64,000 bases of DNA. Origin: Microvelia longipes. Lineage: Eukaryota; Arthropoda; Insecta; Hemiptera; Veliidae. The stretch spans positions 24,048,110 to 24,112,109 of the forward strand of contig JACMZG010001863.1 in NCBI GenBank assembly GCA_018340805.1. Direction: 5' to 3'. Each line of letters opens with the position of its first letter. Position 1 is the first letter of the stretch. The translations under genes were made by a program, and so were the position numbers. Under the pieces are notes generated by a model that was given only the letters and a program-made list of their open reading frames with translations, had not been told where the DNA came from and did not search any database. This document shows positions 1 through 14,100 of this stretch, piece after piece.

Positions 1-659
1 CATAAAAATTGATTTTAGATAAAATTGCTAACAATAAAAATATGCTTTTACATTTTGCGTACAACTCTCATTTATGTATTGTATTGTAATATTTTTTGTC
101 CAGTGACTAAACTCGCACTGAAGTTGCCTTGAACTAATAATAGTACCCCCAGAAAACATTAATTTAAACTTGCATGATTCAGATGTTAGCTGAGGAGAAA
201 TCCTTTTACTCCTCTATGGTCATAAATTGTATCATTTTCTAGAAATTATTAATAATATTTTGGAGGAATAGGTTCAAAATAAATAAGAAACATTAATTTT
301 GTGGAGCTTTCAATAAAATTTATATTTTTCAAGAGACAATATAAAAATAAACCTAAATATAATTAATTATACCCAGATACCATGGTATTGAGTCCTTGTA
401 TCGACTCTGAACCAATCTCATTCAACTCACAGGCCCAAAAAACATTGAGAAGAACTCCCCACTTGAAATATGTTGTTTAGCAGTCGTATTTTAGGTTTTC
501 TGGTAATTGAAAAACATTTTTTTCAAATTTTTGGTCTGTTAAAGGGGTTGTATCGGCATCAAATAGGTTTTATTCGATTCAACACCATTTTTCAATTGTC
601 CAGGAACTTATAAAGTTAAAAAAAATCTAGCACAATGATAAATCTATCATTTAATGGTA
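1..659. other. Gene-free AT-rich flank
   Basis: This stretch is AT-rich and has no supportable ORF or repeat unit. It lies downstream of CCT2 (transcribed leftward) and could include flanking intergenic sequence or part of a neighbouring gene outside the window. Nothing further can be supported. Confidence 0.5.
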
Positions 660-985
660 ATTAAATGATAGTAATTAGGGAGAGTTGAATCATCACCTAG
701 CAAGTAGGGCATGTCGTTGGGTCCGTTTTTAAACTCCCTTAGATAGAAGATAGTATTCTACCTAGTGTGAAGGCATTTTGAGGCTACTATTGAGGGTCCT
801 AAAATTTGCCTAAACCCAGGTAGGGACCTTTTATGAGTACCAGGCTCGAAGCCACTGGCATAAAGTCCCTTTCAAATAACAGCACGTGAAAGGATTTCCA
901 TCCCTTGTAAGAAAATCCTAGAGGCCCCAATTGGGATTTAAACCCAGACTGTCCGGGTGACAGACACTCAAGGTTCATATACTAG
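660..985 (-). repeat. tRNA-derived SINE, copy A (5'-truncated)
   Basis: The minus strand matches the better preserved SINE at 11530-11850 over most of its length. Shared parts include the box-B-like GGGTTTAAATCCC region near 932-945, a stretch around GGAAATCCTTT, and the tail AATTACTATCA near 665. The tRNA head (box A) is missing or too diverged to see, so this is probably a truncated or decayed copy. It lies downstream of the CCT2 stop codon. Confidence 0.7.
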
Positions 986-1016
986 AAATTTTTTTTCATG
1001 TATGAGTGAAATTAGT

Positions 1017-1318
1017 GGTACTTCAATTAGTACATTATCATCAACCAGTACATTACAGGTACTTCAATTTCCATTATCTTCTATAATAAATTACTGGCAC
1101 TTCAATTTCCATTATTTTCCATAGTAAATTACTGGAACTTCAATTAGTACATTATCTTCAACCAGTACATTACAGGTACTTCAATTTACATGATCTTCTA
1201 TAATAAATTACTGGTACTTCAATTTCCATTATTTTCCATGGTAAATTACTGGAACTTCAATTAGTACATTATCTTCAACCACTACATTACAGGTACTTCA
1301 ATTTACATGATCTTCCAA
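1017..1318. repeat. 117-bp minisatellite, about 2.6 copies
   Basis: A unit built from shorter blocks such as GGTACTTCAATT, AGTACATTATC and AAATTACTGG repeats with period 117: the block ATTAG recurs at 1026, 1143 and 1260. Copies differ by a few substitutions. Within each unit the CTTCAATT block recurs at roughly 40-bp spacing, suggesting the unit itself grew from a shorter repeat. Confidence 0.9.
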
Positions 1319-2177
1319 TAAATTAAAGGGTAAGAAAAATAAAATAATTATTAGTACAATAGTTACATTTATTTGTATAAAAATTATCTTACAATTATTG
1401 TGTTAAAATCAGGCTGCAAAGTGAAGAGTGCTAATTTGTAAAAAAATATCATAACTTATAATAATTTCATTCGAAGAAATAACAAATTAGAATATTGTAT
1501 AAATAATAATAATTTATTTCATAAATTCTAAAAATAATTAAGACAAAAAACAAAATTTATTTATTGAAGCATTTAAATGTCGATAATAGATACTGTAATG
1601 AATATGAAATAAGTTTTAAGACAGCCTAATCTTGTTGTAAAGTACAAGCACGCTTAAAGCTTTAAATTAATGAGAACTCAAAGTAAAAGATAACTTTGGA
1701 TTAGTAAGTTGAGTCTTAAGCAGCATTTGTTCATCATAGAAAATTTTTAAAACTAAACAGGAATAGAAATAATGAAAAAGAATTTAATCTTACTAGGTAT
1801 ATTCTTAAAAAAAAAACAAATATAATTTTTCAATTAAATACAGATATGATAGAGAAGTACCAAAAGAAAAAACTATAAAGAATGATAAATTTATGGAGCA
1901 AATTGTGAGGGAATCAAAATAATTCTCCCAAACTTGATTATTCAGACAAGTATAATATTCCTTGATACTTTTATGTTGTTTTTCTCATCACGAAGATAAT
2001 ACTTAATTCTCTTCAAGAACGAGATAGCAAATATTTCAGAAGAAGACAAGAAGAGTGATGATAGAAAAATGAACAGCTTATCCTCCGAGATGGTTATTAA
2101 ATAAAATAAATAACATAAAAAAGAAACTAAAAAACCTTGAGTAATGTGCACCAGAATTTGATGGTTAGTCGTTAGGT
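1319..2177. other. CCT2 3' flank / possible 3' UTR
   Basis: AT-rich DNA between the CCT2 stop and the minisatellite. It should contain the CCT2 3' UTR on the minus strand, but no polyadenylation signal could be singled out among the many AT-rich hexamers. No coding signal is seen. Confidence 0.5.
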
Positions 2178-5100
2178 TTAACATCTTCCCCTATCTTCCG
2201 TTCTCCTTCTGGGTGCAGATTTAAGAATATTATCTACTCTAAGTATCATCTCAGCTGCTTCTGCCGCAGAGTTGAGAACTTTGCGTTTCACAATGAGGGA
2301 TTCGGTGATACCAAGAGCAGCCATGTCACCCACTTCACCATTCTCCATATCTGTATTTAAAAACAAGTAAAATAAATAATGAGAGTAAAGCAATATATAA
2401 TTTTATTATGGTAAGCCTTATTAATCTTTTTTTGCTTTTCCTTATTTATATCATAGGTTTAAAGCAAAAGTATTGTGTTAGCACTAAATCATCTTTTTCA
2501 GATGTTTTGAAGATCACCTGAGTGGTTTTTACAAAGTTGCCAGTCTGTGTCATTGTAGTTTCTAGTGTGTTTATGCTAGAGTTGAAACTTGGCACAAAAA
2601 ATATTTTTTTTTGTGTTATTTGGAAAATAATGTTTCAATAACATCATTAATGACTCATCATTAATTTTGATAATTCATAAAACAAGGAATAATGATTGGA
2701 TCAATGTTTTGGCAGGCATGTAGACCAACAAATGTGCGAAATTTCATCTCATTATCAGCATTGGTTCAATTTTTATTGAATGGCATGTATAGGATTAATA
2801 AAAAACATTAAAAATAAAAAAATAATCTATTTTAGTTGAAATTTGGTACAAGTGTGTCCCTTTATGTAATAAATGAGTAGACAAAGTTTTATATCTACCG
2901 TTTTTATATTTATATCGAAAGAGGTCAGTATTTGACTGCCAGGCATAAAATAGATGTTTTTAATGTTGTAGAATGAACAACATAAATTAAGTGTTTTTCA
3001 TATTCTGAGGACAAGGAGAGGATGATTGTAGCAAATCTGATAAGGTGAGGAAAAGTAGAGGTACCCTGTACCTTATTTTTTTCAGAATTCATTATCTAAC
3101 CAGAGTAATAATAAAAACACTTGGTAATATTGCAAAAATGGAGCAAATTATGAAAATTATGTAATATGGAGTCAACTTCTCAATCCATTTTGGCTGAATA
3201 ACAAAAATGTCTAATACGGTTTAAAATCGGTCTAATATGGTATGGAAAATTTTAAGGAAACATAGGTTAATATAATATTTAAAATTAGGAAAATAATAAA
3301 ATTGAAAAAAAACACTCATACAATTTATAATATTTTCCTTTTTAAATAATATTAAGGTCTGCAATAAGACTAACTTAACCCCAATTCTGAAGTTTTGAAC
3401 TTTGTTTTTCTCCTTTAAAAATATGAAATAGACCTGATTTTCTCCCAAATATTTTGACATAAAGAAGTAAATATTTTTAATTAATGATATTGGTTATTTT
3501 ACTACAATATTAATAAAATTATTAATTTTGTCAGAAAAAAATGTGAACAAAAAATCATATTTGTACACAAGATTAAAAGACACAGTCCATCGGTTTTATA
3601 CTTAGCCTCAAAATCTAATAATAATCCTGATTAGTCAGTCTGCAATTGTTTTAGATTTATCAGTGCTTGCTTGTTTAAAAAAAATACTTTTCTACCTAAT
3701 CCTCTTTAGGTGATTGAAATTGTGAAGAATTATGATGAATAATATTTTAACATCAAAAACTCACCGAGTCCATACGTTGTTTGGCCTTTAATATGAGCGG
3801 CTCTGATACCAGAAATAAGTTGTTGAGAATCATAACCAGCATTATCAGAAATAGCTGTAGGTAACTGCAAGAGTGCTCTAGCGAATGCTTCCATAGCAAT
3901 AGCTTCTTTACCAGGAGTCTGCTCGGCCTTCTTTCGAACAGCATTAGACATTAATACTTCAGTACATCCACCACCATATATAGTTTTAGTTTCTTTAACA
4001 GTAGCAGCTAGTACACACAAAGCATCATGAAGAGATCTGTCGGCTTCATCAATAATCTGTTGTGTAGCACCACGAATGACAACCGAACAAGCCTCTCCAA
4101 GTTTTACACCACTAAATCTGTTAAAACATTGATTTAATTAAAAAAAAGTTTTTTAAAAATCCTCAAAATCGTCTTGCCCTCTTATCTCCATTTTCATTTG
4201 CTTTAATTTATGAACGGGAAGAAAAGAACAAAAGACCTCTAATCTTAGTACACTTGATTATCAATAACCCTAATCCTCTTCAGTAAAGTCAAAGTGGAAT
4301 AGTAGCCTAAACCAAGTTAAAAGTATACTCAGGTTTTTAGGGTGGGTTTTTAGTTGGGGTAAAAAACAGCTTTTTACATACATGGCTAAAACTGTTTTAA
4401 AAATGTGAAAAAAAAAAAAACAGAGTAAAAACTGTTTTTTTATGTGTGAATATCACCAATACAGACAAATGTTGTCATTAGCACTTTTTATTTCTGGTTA
4501 TCACAGCATAATTTACTTATTTAACACGTTCTGCGGTATTTATTAAACACCGCAGGTTAATTAAATACCAAAAATAAAAAGTTGTATACTATTTTTAAAG
4601 TGTATTAGTAAGGTTTTTATTTTAAAAAATGCCAGTATTTATGGCTGTATAGTAGGCCACCAAAAAAATTTCATTCTTTTCAAAATGATTAAAAATTTAC
4701 AGAGATCAGATTAATTTCTCAAAGGTAAGTTATTATAACTCTGTAGAATGTGTCTAGCATCGTTTAATTTCTTTAAATGAAAAGTAAATAGTTTTTAAGC
4801 AAGATTTGGGGAATTCAATTAAAATTTTCAAACAGGAAAAAAGAACAAGTGGCACTACCTTAAAGTCTTGTGAGTTGATAGAGAGGTAGTGTTTGATTAA
4901 CCAACTCAGTAAATTCTTACTTATTCTTAAAAAGAAGCACGATTTTACACAAAACATTAAAGCTTAATATGTTTATTTTGTTGAGGAAAAAACAAGGTTT
5001 AATAGGCAATGTTGGTTTATTGCTTTAAACAGCTATATGAATATTTACCTTAATAATTTATCTTCACCAATCATTACTTCTTCAATAAGATCACAAGTTC

Positions 5101-8100
5101 CAAGTTTAGATTCATCAGGGATATCAAAAGTGGAAAGGATTTCACCACCAGTGACTAGAGCTAATCTTTCAATACCATCGAAATCGGCATGCTCTATTGC
5201 CATGACTCCAGCATCAGCAAATAACTGCTCAGGATAGTTGTAAATAAGTTGTCTATTGATCATTACATTGCAATTATATTTCAGCATTTTCTCAACCTAA
5301 AAAATACAATTGAATCGCATTTTTGAAAGAATTTAAATATATTTTGAATTCCTAGAGACAAGCCTTATCTATACATCAGTTGCAAGTCATCTGTAAATCA
5401 ACTTAAGATAAGAGCATTGATTTTTATTTCGTTTGGGTGTAAATTTAAGGAAACAAGGAAGTAAAAGCTACACGAGTAAATATCTCAAAATAAAAAATTT
5501 AGTATTTAGAACCTTAGAACTTTTTCTCAACTCATCTTAATGTCTTCAAACTCATTTCGCTCATCCTCGGAATATGCAAATTTATACACTAGTACATCTT
5601 CAGATTTGCTTCGCTCAATTTAAGAATGAGCTTATTCAAGATATAATGAGCTAATGATAGAATGAGCTCAAATTAAGATGTGCTCACCTAGGCTATCCAA
5701 ATGGGACAATGTTTGCATTGCTCTTACCTTATCTTTCATTTTTTCCTTTTCAGCAAGCTCTACTTGTGCAACCTTAGCGACAGAATCTACTCTAACTCTA
5801 CTTCCAAATACTTTGATTTTATCTGTATCCATGGGAGTATTGGCTATAAGTATCTTGGCTTTTTCAACCCTCTTAGGCTGGTGTTGACCAGGTTTCTTAT
5901 CTAATAGAAATCCTGAAAGAATAATCAAATCCGGATCATTAGTTTAGTGCAATGAAAGAGATTTTGTACTTAATCTTCTTTAGGCAATTTTTCTATAAAG
6001 AAAAACCTAAATAGAATGAAGAAATAAAAAAAATAACTATGAAGAAATAAGAGAAAAAATTAAAGTACCCCCTAGAATTAGAACAAATATTTAACTAAAC
6101 GAACACTATGTATTGGGATAAAGTTAACACACAATTAATAATCTATCACTCCTAAAATCAGACTGACTTAATATGTCATATATATGACATATTTATCATT
6201 AAATGTACCTCAACACCTTCCCTCATTTAATGATTTGAGATAAGCCAATACCCTGACAGAGGAGAAGGTGCCTTGGCTTAAAGAGTGGCTTGGTAAGTAC
6301 ATCAGCAAGTTGGTACTGAGTATCAACTTTCCTGATATACAGTTCTCCTTCTGTTACCATCTCTCTAACAAAGAAGTGGCGTATCCTAATATGTTTAGTT
6401 CTGCGGTGATACTCAGGATTCTGTGACAGTCGTATGGCTGCTTCGTTATCTACTTGTAAAGTAGGGATTTGTAGATCAACTACTTCACTCATTAAACGTT
6501 TTAGCCATACTACTTCACGAGAAGCCTCACTCGCAGCTACGACCTCCGCTTCAGTGGTAGAGATGGCAACTGAGGTTTGCCGTTGGCTGAGCCAAGATAC
6601 GCCTCCGCTACACTGAGCCAAGATACGTACATACTACACCTGTAGTTGAGCGACCTGTGGACTCATCCCCCCGTGATCAGCATCACTATAGCACTCAAGA
6701 ATTCCCCTTTTAAAATTATGCTTATAAGTGATACCAAAATTTTCAGTTCCTTTCAGATATCTGAAAATTCTTTTAACACGGGTCCAGTCGCTTTTACTTG
6801 GGTGCTCTAGTGTTCGTGACACAACTCCCACAGCGTAGGCGATATCAGGACGGGTAGCCACCATTAAGTACATAAGTGCTCCAACAGCTTGACGATATCT
6901 ATGGCTATCTTCTGCATCTACTTCATTATGTTCATTACTATCGACCTTCCCTGCTTCGAAATTTTCTTTTACGATAGGTGTAGATAACGCATTACAGTTA
7001 TCCATTCCAAACCTCGCTAGAATTTTCTTTGTGTAAGCAGTTTGTCTAACTGAGATAGCTCCTTCAACATTGCAGTCTAGTTCAATGCCCAGATAGTATG
7101 ATGCAGATTTTACTGTAATTTTGAATTCCTTTTTCAGATCTTCCATTAATATTTCCTTTTCTTCAGGATTTGTCGTTGCAACAAGACCATCGTCGACATA
7201 CAACACGACTATTGTCGTATTTTTTTCATCTCTACGAATGAACATGCACGGATCTGCTCCGCTACGTACAAAATTAATTTTTAATAAATAGTCGCAAAAA
7301 CGCTTGTTCCAGCACCTTGGTGCCTGTTTCAAGCCGTATAAACTTCTTTGAAGTCTACAAACTTTATCCGACCCATCAGTAAAACCTTCAGGCTGTTTCA
7401 TAAAAATTTCTTCATCCAGTTCTCCGTATAGAAAAGCACTAGTGACGTCAAACTGTGACAAAGTCATTTTTACACTCGCAGCCATACTTATTACCGCTCT
7501 TACAGTACCTGCTTTAGCTACTGGGCTAAAAGTTTGATCATAGTCAACACCTTTCCTCTGGGTAAACCCTTTCGCCACCAAACGAGCTTTGAATCTTTCG
7601 ATTGAGCCATCTGGGTTTATTTAACTTTATAGACCCACTTACATGATTTTCTTTCCTTTCGGCAATGGTTCAAGCTTCCATGTTTTGTTGTCATCAAGAG
7701 CTTTGATTTCAACTTCCATAGCTTTTCGCCATTCAGCTTCATGTTCACTAGCTACAGCTTCTTTATAGGTACCAGGCTCATCAAAATCTGACCTGCTAGC
7801 CATCATGATGTAATCCTCAAACTTCTTAGGTAATTTAAGAGTAGAGCGATCTCGTAAGATCATACGATCAGATGTGTGGTTTGATTGACTACTTTCTTCA
7901 AGAATGTTATCATCTTCTTGTTGAGAGCTGTGAGATTCTTCATTTACTTCTGGATTCACATCATCTTGATCTTGGTCATCACTTCTACCTTGCTTTGAAT
8001 CTGGCTCTGCTTCAGAGGGTGTTTTCTCTAACTTCTTCAGTTGGATTACTCCTCTCTTCAGTTTGAGTACCCATCTCTAATTTGATAGTAGTTGTCCTTA

Positions 8101-11100
8101 AGAGTGGCTCTTCGCAAAAAAGTAACATCTCTAGACCTGACCAGTCTGTGTTGATCTTTTACCCAGATTCGATAACCGAAATCATCGTAACCGACAAGCA
8201 CACCTTGAACAGCTTTCTTATCCATCTTCTTGCGTTTTTGTTTAGGTGTGTGTGCATAGCACTGACATCCTATAACACGAAGATGTTTTAGTGATGGTTT
8301 CTTACCAGTCCAAACTTCGTATGGTGACTTATGTTTTTCCGATGATGAACCCGATCTGTTTAAAATATAAGTAGCAGCGTTTACTAACTCCGCCCACAGA
8401 CCCTGAGTTAAACCTCCATGTGCATGGAACATTGCACGCGCAGCCTCAAACAATAGTTCTGTTTTCTCGTTCACACAACCCATTTTGTTCCGGGGTGTAC
8501 GGCATTGTTAACCGTTGAGAAATGCCTTCTGACTTCAGAATTTTCCGAACTGCATGGTTATCAAATTCTCCACCATTGTCAGAAAGGAGCTCTTTGACTT
8601 TATGACCAGCAGTCTTAGCTAAGGCTAACATTTCTTTCAACTTATCCACTACTTCAGACTTATATTTGAGGAAAAACACGAACCGAAACCGACTATAATC
8701 ATCTTTGAATAGCACGAAATACCGATAACCCGAAATGGACTTTGTTTCGAACGGACCGCATACATCCGCCGCGATAGTTTCTCCCGGTTTCTCAGCTCTA
8801 CTCCTTGTACCGAATGATTGTCGATGTGCTTTTCCGTAAACACAACCTTCACATACATCACTATCAGTTTCTACTTTTACTCCAAGCTCTCTCGATATCC
8901 ACTCTTTCACATGACGTTTGTTTTGATGTCCCAATCTTTCATGATAAAGTTGCAGTAAATCGGAATTAGATAATGAATTTAGTTGCCCAGTAAATGTGTT
9001 CAAAAATTCAAATTTTACTTTTAAAGACCTCCTAAACGATTTCTAAACCCTTCTAGTACAATATCGTTATTAATTTTTAAATAACATCTTGTGACATTTG
9101 CTATAAACAAACTATTCTCCTGTTTATCTTGAGCAGCTAATGGTGAAAATAAATTTTTCTTCAAACCTGGAATATACCACACATTAGTAAGTGTAAATAT
9201 ACGCTGTTGGCTTTTAACTGTCGAAACTACTTCTATATCTCCAGACCCAACCGCATTAACACACTCACCATTTGCAGTCATCATTTTGTGAGGTGTAGAA
9301 AACTCTGTGAATGATTTAAATAAGTTTCTTTGAAACGTTACGTGATTTGTGCATCCGTTGTCAACGTAAAATTGTCCTAACTCAGTTTCATCAGATAGAT
9401 TTAAGTTTACAGACGTTAATGCTAAATTGTTTACCGACTTACTATTTTCCTTCTTTGGCGGCTTGCCATCTGCTTTCCATTTTTCACAGTTCCTTATTTT
9501 ATGCGTATTTTTCTTGCAATACTTGCAGAAGAGTTTTAGTTTAGTAGTAGAAGGTGGTTTTAGTGCAAGTGCTCACTAGTACTTGTCACTCCAGCTTCCT
9601 TGTTACTTAACGCTCTCTCATACGCACAAAGTTGAACAATCAAATTCTCAATTGTTCTCTCTGACTTGTTCATTAACATCCAACTAGATTTGAATGCAAA
9701 GAATTCATCTGGAAGAGTCCCAAGGATTTTGCAGATTAGGAACAGCTCAGGTAAATCTGGTGATTTGTCATCTTTCTTTATCTCTTTCTTAAGTTCGTCC
9801 CAGAGATTTTGAACCTTAGAGACATGACTTGAAATGTCATCTCCGGCATCTCTTTTGTAGCTAAAAAATCGCTCACATAGGTCATACGCCTTGTCTTCAC
9901 AAGATCCATCAAATAGTCTGTGAAGCTCTTGCCAGACTTCTTTGGCTGTTTCGAACCTCATTATTTTCTGCAATGTGGCTTCTGTCATATTCGTTGTCAT
10001 TATTATGAGTGCAACACTATCAGCTTTTGAAAATTTTTCCAAGGTTTCTTCGTGCTTCTTGACATCAGCCATTTTGCAGTAGTATCAAGCTCTGCTGGCT
10101 TGACTAATCTTCCTGAAACAACATCCATGGCTCCTGGTGTTCCTCGAAGTAGAACTGACACCTTGTACTTCCAACTTTGCCAATTTGTTTTTCCACTCAA
10201 ATGACCAACTTGCACTTTTGTAAAATCCATTTCAATTTGTTGATTTTTTTTTTCTCAAGATTTTGAAAATATTGACAGAATTTTTACAGCCAAAAATTTG
10301 TAGGGAAAATTTTCAAGTTTAAATTTCTAACTCGCACACCGAAAGTGAACTGGGCCCATAACCAATTAAAGTACCCCCTAGAATTAGAACAAATATTTAA
10401 CTAAACGAACACTATGTATTGGGATAAAGTTAACACACAATTAATAATCTATCACTCCTAAAATCAGACTGACTTAATATGTCATATATATGACATATTT
10501 ATCATTAAATGTACCTCAACAGAAAAAACTATAAATAATTGGTATTCTGCAAAGAACACTAAATTTAAATAATCCTGGTGCAACAGCAAAACTCGAACAC
10601 TCCTCTAAAATATCAAATAGAGCTTTACATATCTATAATCTTATTATAAGAGAGTCAATAACAAAGGCCCCTTATAACTTGGCTACTATCAAGGGTTATT
10701 ATCCTAAGACAAATACCATCAACATTATAAATTTACGAGAACATATATGATAAATAGTGCACAGTAGGGAAAAATCTTACAGAACCTACCTTCATCAAGG
10801 AAAGAATCTTCTAAAGTACCTCCTAATTTCTTAATGATTTGAATAGAAGCTAAACTTCCTGATCCTTTTAACCTTAAAACAGCATCTACAGCTAATCTAT
10901 AACATTTAATTATAACAAACTTATAAGTAATAAGGGATAAGCATGTAGCATAATGTACTTTAAATGCTAAGCATAATGCAGCATAAAGTAATAAATTCTA
11001 CTCAAATTTATTATTTTTAATACTGATATAATTTTATTTATTTTTCGCAGGTAAGGTAAAAACATGACCAAGCCCTCTGGTATACCTTTTGTTGGCCATA

Positions 11101-14100
11101 CAGCTTTGAGTCCTCTGTCATTTTAGAACCCCAAAACATAAAATAGAACCATTTTATTTAATCTTTCAGACTAGTTTAACAATGCAGTTTTTATGATGTT
11201 TTCGGATTTCCTACTAAAAAGGATTGAGCTGAAAATGGTCCTTATAGATTTTAGAGACCTGAACACAACAAAAACATCATAATAGATCACGACACCTAAC
11301 TCAACAAAACATCATTCCTGCCTCCACTGAAACTATAGACCTGTGTAGGTCCATAAGATAAACATTTAGATATTTTTTTAATCAAAATGCCAAGAGTTGA
11401 ATGAATGATGTTAAATAAATAGTACATAAATCTACCCAAACAATATATAGATAAAGAAATATGGTCCTGTGATTTATCATTGTGGACAAGAAAATGTTGG
11501 TTCTGTAGCCAGTTTACAGGATCGCTAGTATAGTGATAGTAATTAGATAGTCATAGGACAACTAGCAAGTAGGCCATGTTTTGGTTAAGGAGAAACACGT
11601 CTATATTTTTATGTAAGCTACTAATAAGGGTCCTAAATTTGGCTAAAACCCAGGTTCATTTAGGGTTAGGGATCTTTTACGAGTACCTGGCATCGCACAA
11701 GCTCGGAACCACCGACTTAACATCCCTTTCGAAGGATGGCACGTAAAGGATTTCCATCCTTCAGATGAAAATCGTAGAAGCCCTGACTGAGATCAAACCC
11801 GGACTCTCTGGGTGGCAGGCCTGCGTGTTGTGTTAACCATTACACCACCAATATGGTACTTACACTATCCCAACTGTGAATGTGCTCTTGTCATATTTTT
11901 GTAGCAAACAACTCCTGGCATTTTACTGATTTATCTAAATATTTTCTTTATACAGCAATATCCATTTTCAAGTAGATTTTAATAGATTCTCATGCTGTTA
12001 TAATTGAAATAAAGAACGAGATAATTTCATAATAATAGCTAAAGCGAGTTGGAAGAATGTTAAGGTAAGGAGAGTTAGTTTCAGAGCTGCTGCAAGAGAC
12101 TACCACTGAGTTCACCTTATGTCCAACACTCTATACCTATTATATTCTTTGAATCTACCAAAAGTTAAATCCAGCAGAACAGAAATTTTAATTTCTGCGT
12201 AGGATTGTCCTACACTTCAACTGTTTAAAGAATCTCAACTTCTGTCTGTTAACCAACTTTATTTCAAACAAGTTTGTAGTTATATTCACAAAAATTATGA
12301 CAATGTTCCGTCTCAAAACACATATCCAACCAGATATCAATCAAAAAACAATTATGTGGTAGAACCATGTCACAAAGAAATAAAAAATAACTCCATTTAT
12401 TGTAAAGGTATTAAATTGTGCAATTCTATCCCAAATGAAATCAAAGAAAAAGATATTGATAAATTTAAGAAAAATATAAAAATTGGTTGCTCCAGCAGGA
12501 GCAACTCATCCTTGTAATTTAAATCTAGAGTTTAAAATTAGTCAGAGTATAGAATTTAAAATAACTTACTATCAACCATTAAAGAAAAGATAATCATAAC
12601 TTAATAAAATAATAACAAAAAAAAACCTATTAAAAAAATAAATCAATAAAAACTAATACTAAAAATCACTTTTTTCAAACTGTAATTATTTGTATAATTG
12701 CACAAATTTTTATTTTTATATCTCTTCATTTTCTTTATCAATTTTATCTCACTAATAATAAATTGTAAAAAAAGAATAATATATATGCAATAAATTTAGA
12801 AACAGAGGGATTTATTCATTTTAAAATATAATTATTTATTACATTTTCTTTAATTTTTATTATTCTTTAATTTTTATTATTTTTTATTAACTTTTTTTAA
12901 TTTTATTTATTATTTCATTTAAACCTAATAGTATTTTTACTACTCTCTCTTTTGTAGTGTTTTTTTTTAAACAGTTAAGACTAAAAGCTAAAAATTAAGA
13001 TTTTTGTATTTAATAATTGTATTTTATCTATGTATGTTTATACTTCTTTTATTTTCTTTTTATTTCATTATTACTGTTTTTTTACCAGTGCACCTATTTG
13101 ACCAAGAGCCCCGGGGTGTTTTGTTAATAAAAAGTGTAATGGCTGGAATCGGTCTCAATTTTTTGTAAATACCTTCCTGAACAAGGATCTGCAATTCTGC
13201 CGACTCGTATCGGATGGGTGTCCCAGGCAGAACGCACTTTACATATCAAATTTACCACCAAAGTTAATAAAAAGTGTAATGGCTGGAAACGGGTTTAATT
13301 TTTCGTAAATACCTTCCTGAACAAGGATCTGCAATTCTGCCAACTCGTATCAGATGGGCGTCCCAGGCAGAACGCACTTTAAAGGTCAAATTTACCACCC
13401 AAGTTAACAAACAGTGTAATGGCTGGAACCGGTCTCAATTTTTTGTAAATACCTTCCTGAACAAGGATCTGCAATTCTGCAGACTCGTATCGGATGGGTG
13501 TCCCAGGCAGAACCTTTAACCCCTAAAATGCATTCTACCTGGGACACCCATCCGATACGAGTCGGCAGAATTGCAGATCCTTGTTCAGGAAGGTATTTAC
13601 GAAAAATTGAGACCGGTTCCAGCCATTATACTTTTTATTAACAAAACACCCCTGGGCTCTTGGACTATATAGCCTAAAAAGATAATTTTAAAATGACTTC
13701 TCACACACGTGACTTCCCGGTGGGTTTGCCAAATTATTTATTCATTTGTGTATAATATAAATAACAATTGTTGGTAAAAAGAACCAATATATTTTTGTAA
13801 TCTTGTACTATAATTGTATTATTGTATTTTATTGTACTTATATTTTGTTATAATATTGTAAAATTTGGTAAAATAAAGCTTGATTTAAACAAAAAAAAAA
13901 AAAAATTAGCCAAAATCTAAAAATTATTCAAACAAACATCATAAAATAGTTAGTAATTTCAGAAAAATGTACATACTTGGCAAAGTAATCTTTATGTTGT
14001 GAGAGGATCTTAGAACTAAGAGTTGTTTTAGCAATATTCATTAAATCTTGTCTAAATTTGTCTTCATTGTCGGAATGGTCTAATGCTGAGGCTTCTAAAG

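Larger units (their letters stand above)
6058..10521 (-). mobile_element. Copia-type LTR retrotransposon, full length, ORF broken
   Basis: A complete LTR element of 4464 bp lies on the minus strand inside a CCT2 intron. Two 158-bp LTRs (6058-6215 and 10364-10521) are identical by eye, and the flanks carry the direct repeat GAAAA (6053-6057 and 10522-10526). A primer-binding site matching the copia tRNA-iMet type follows the 5' LTR, and a purine tract precedes the 3' LTR. Domain order is gag, zinc knuckle, protease, integrase, reverse transcriptase, RNase H. Integrase before RT defines the Ty1/copia group. Identical LTRs point to recent insertion, yet the coding region is interrupted at least five times. 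It was therefore mobilised in trans, or decayed after insertion, or carries sequence errors. Confidence 0.96.

Noticed and set aside
11785..11850. A functional tRNA gene
   Set aside because: Box A and box B text is present, but it continues into a long body shared with another copy and no clean cloverleaf or acceptor stem is visible. SINE is the better explanation.
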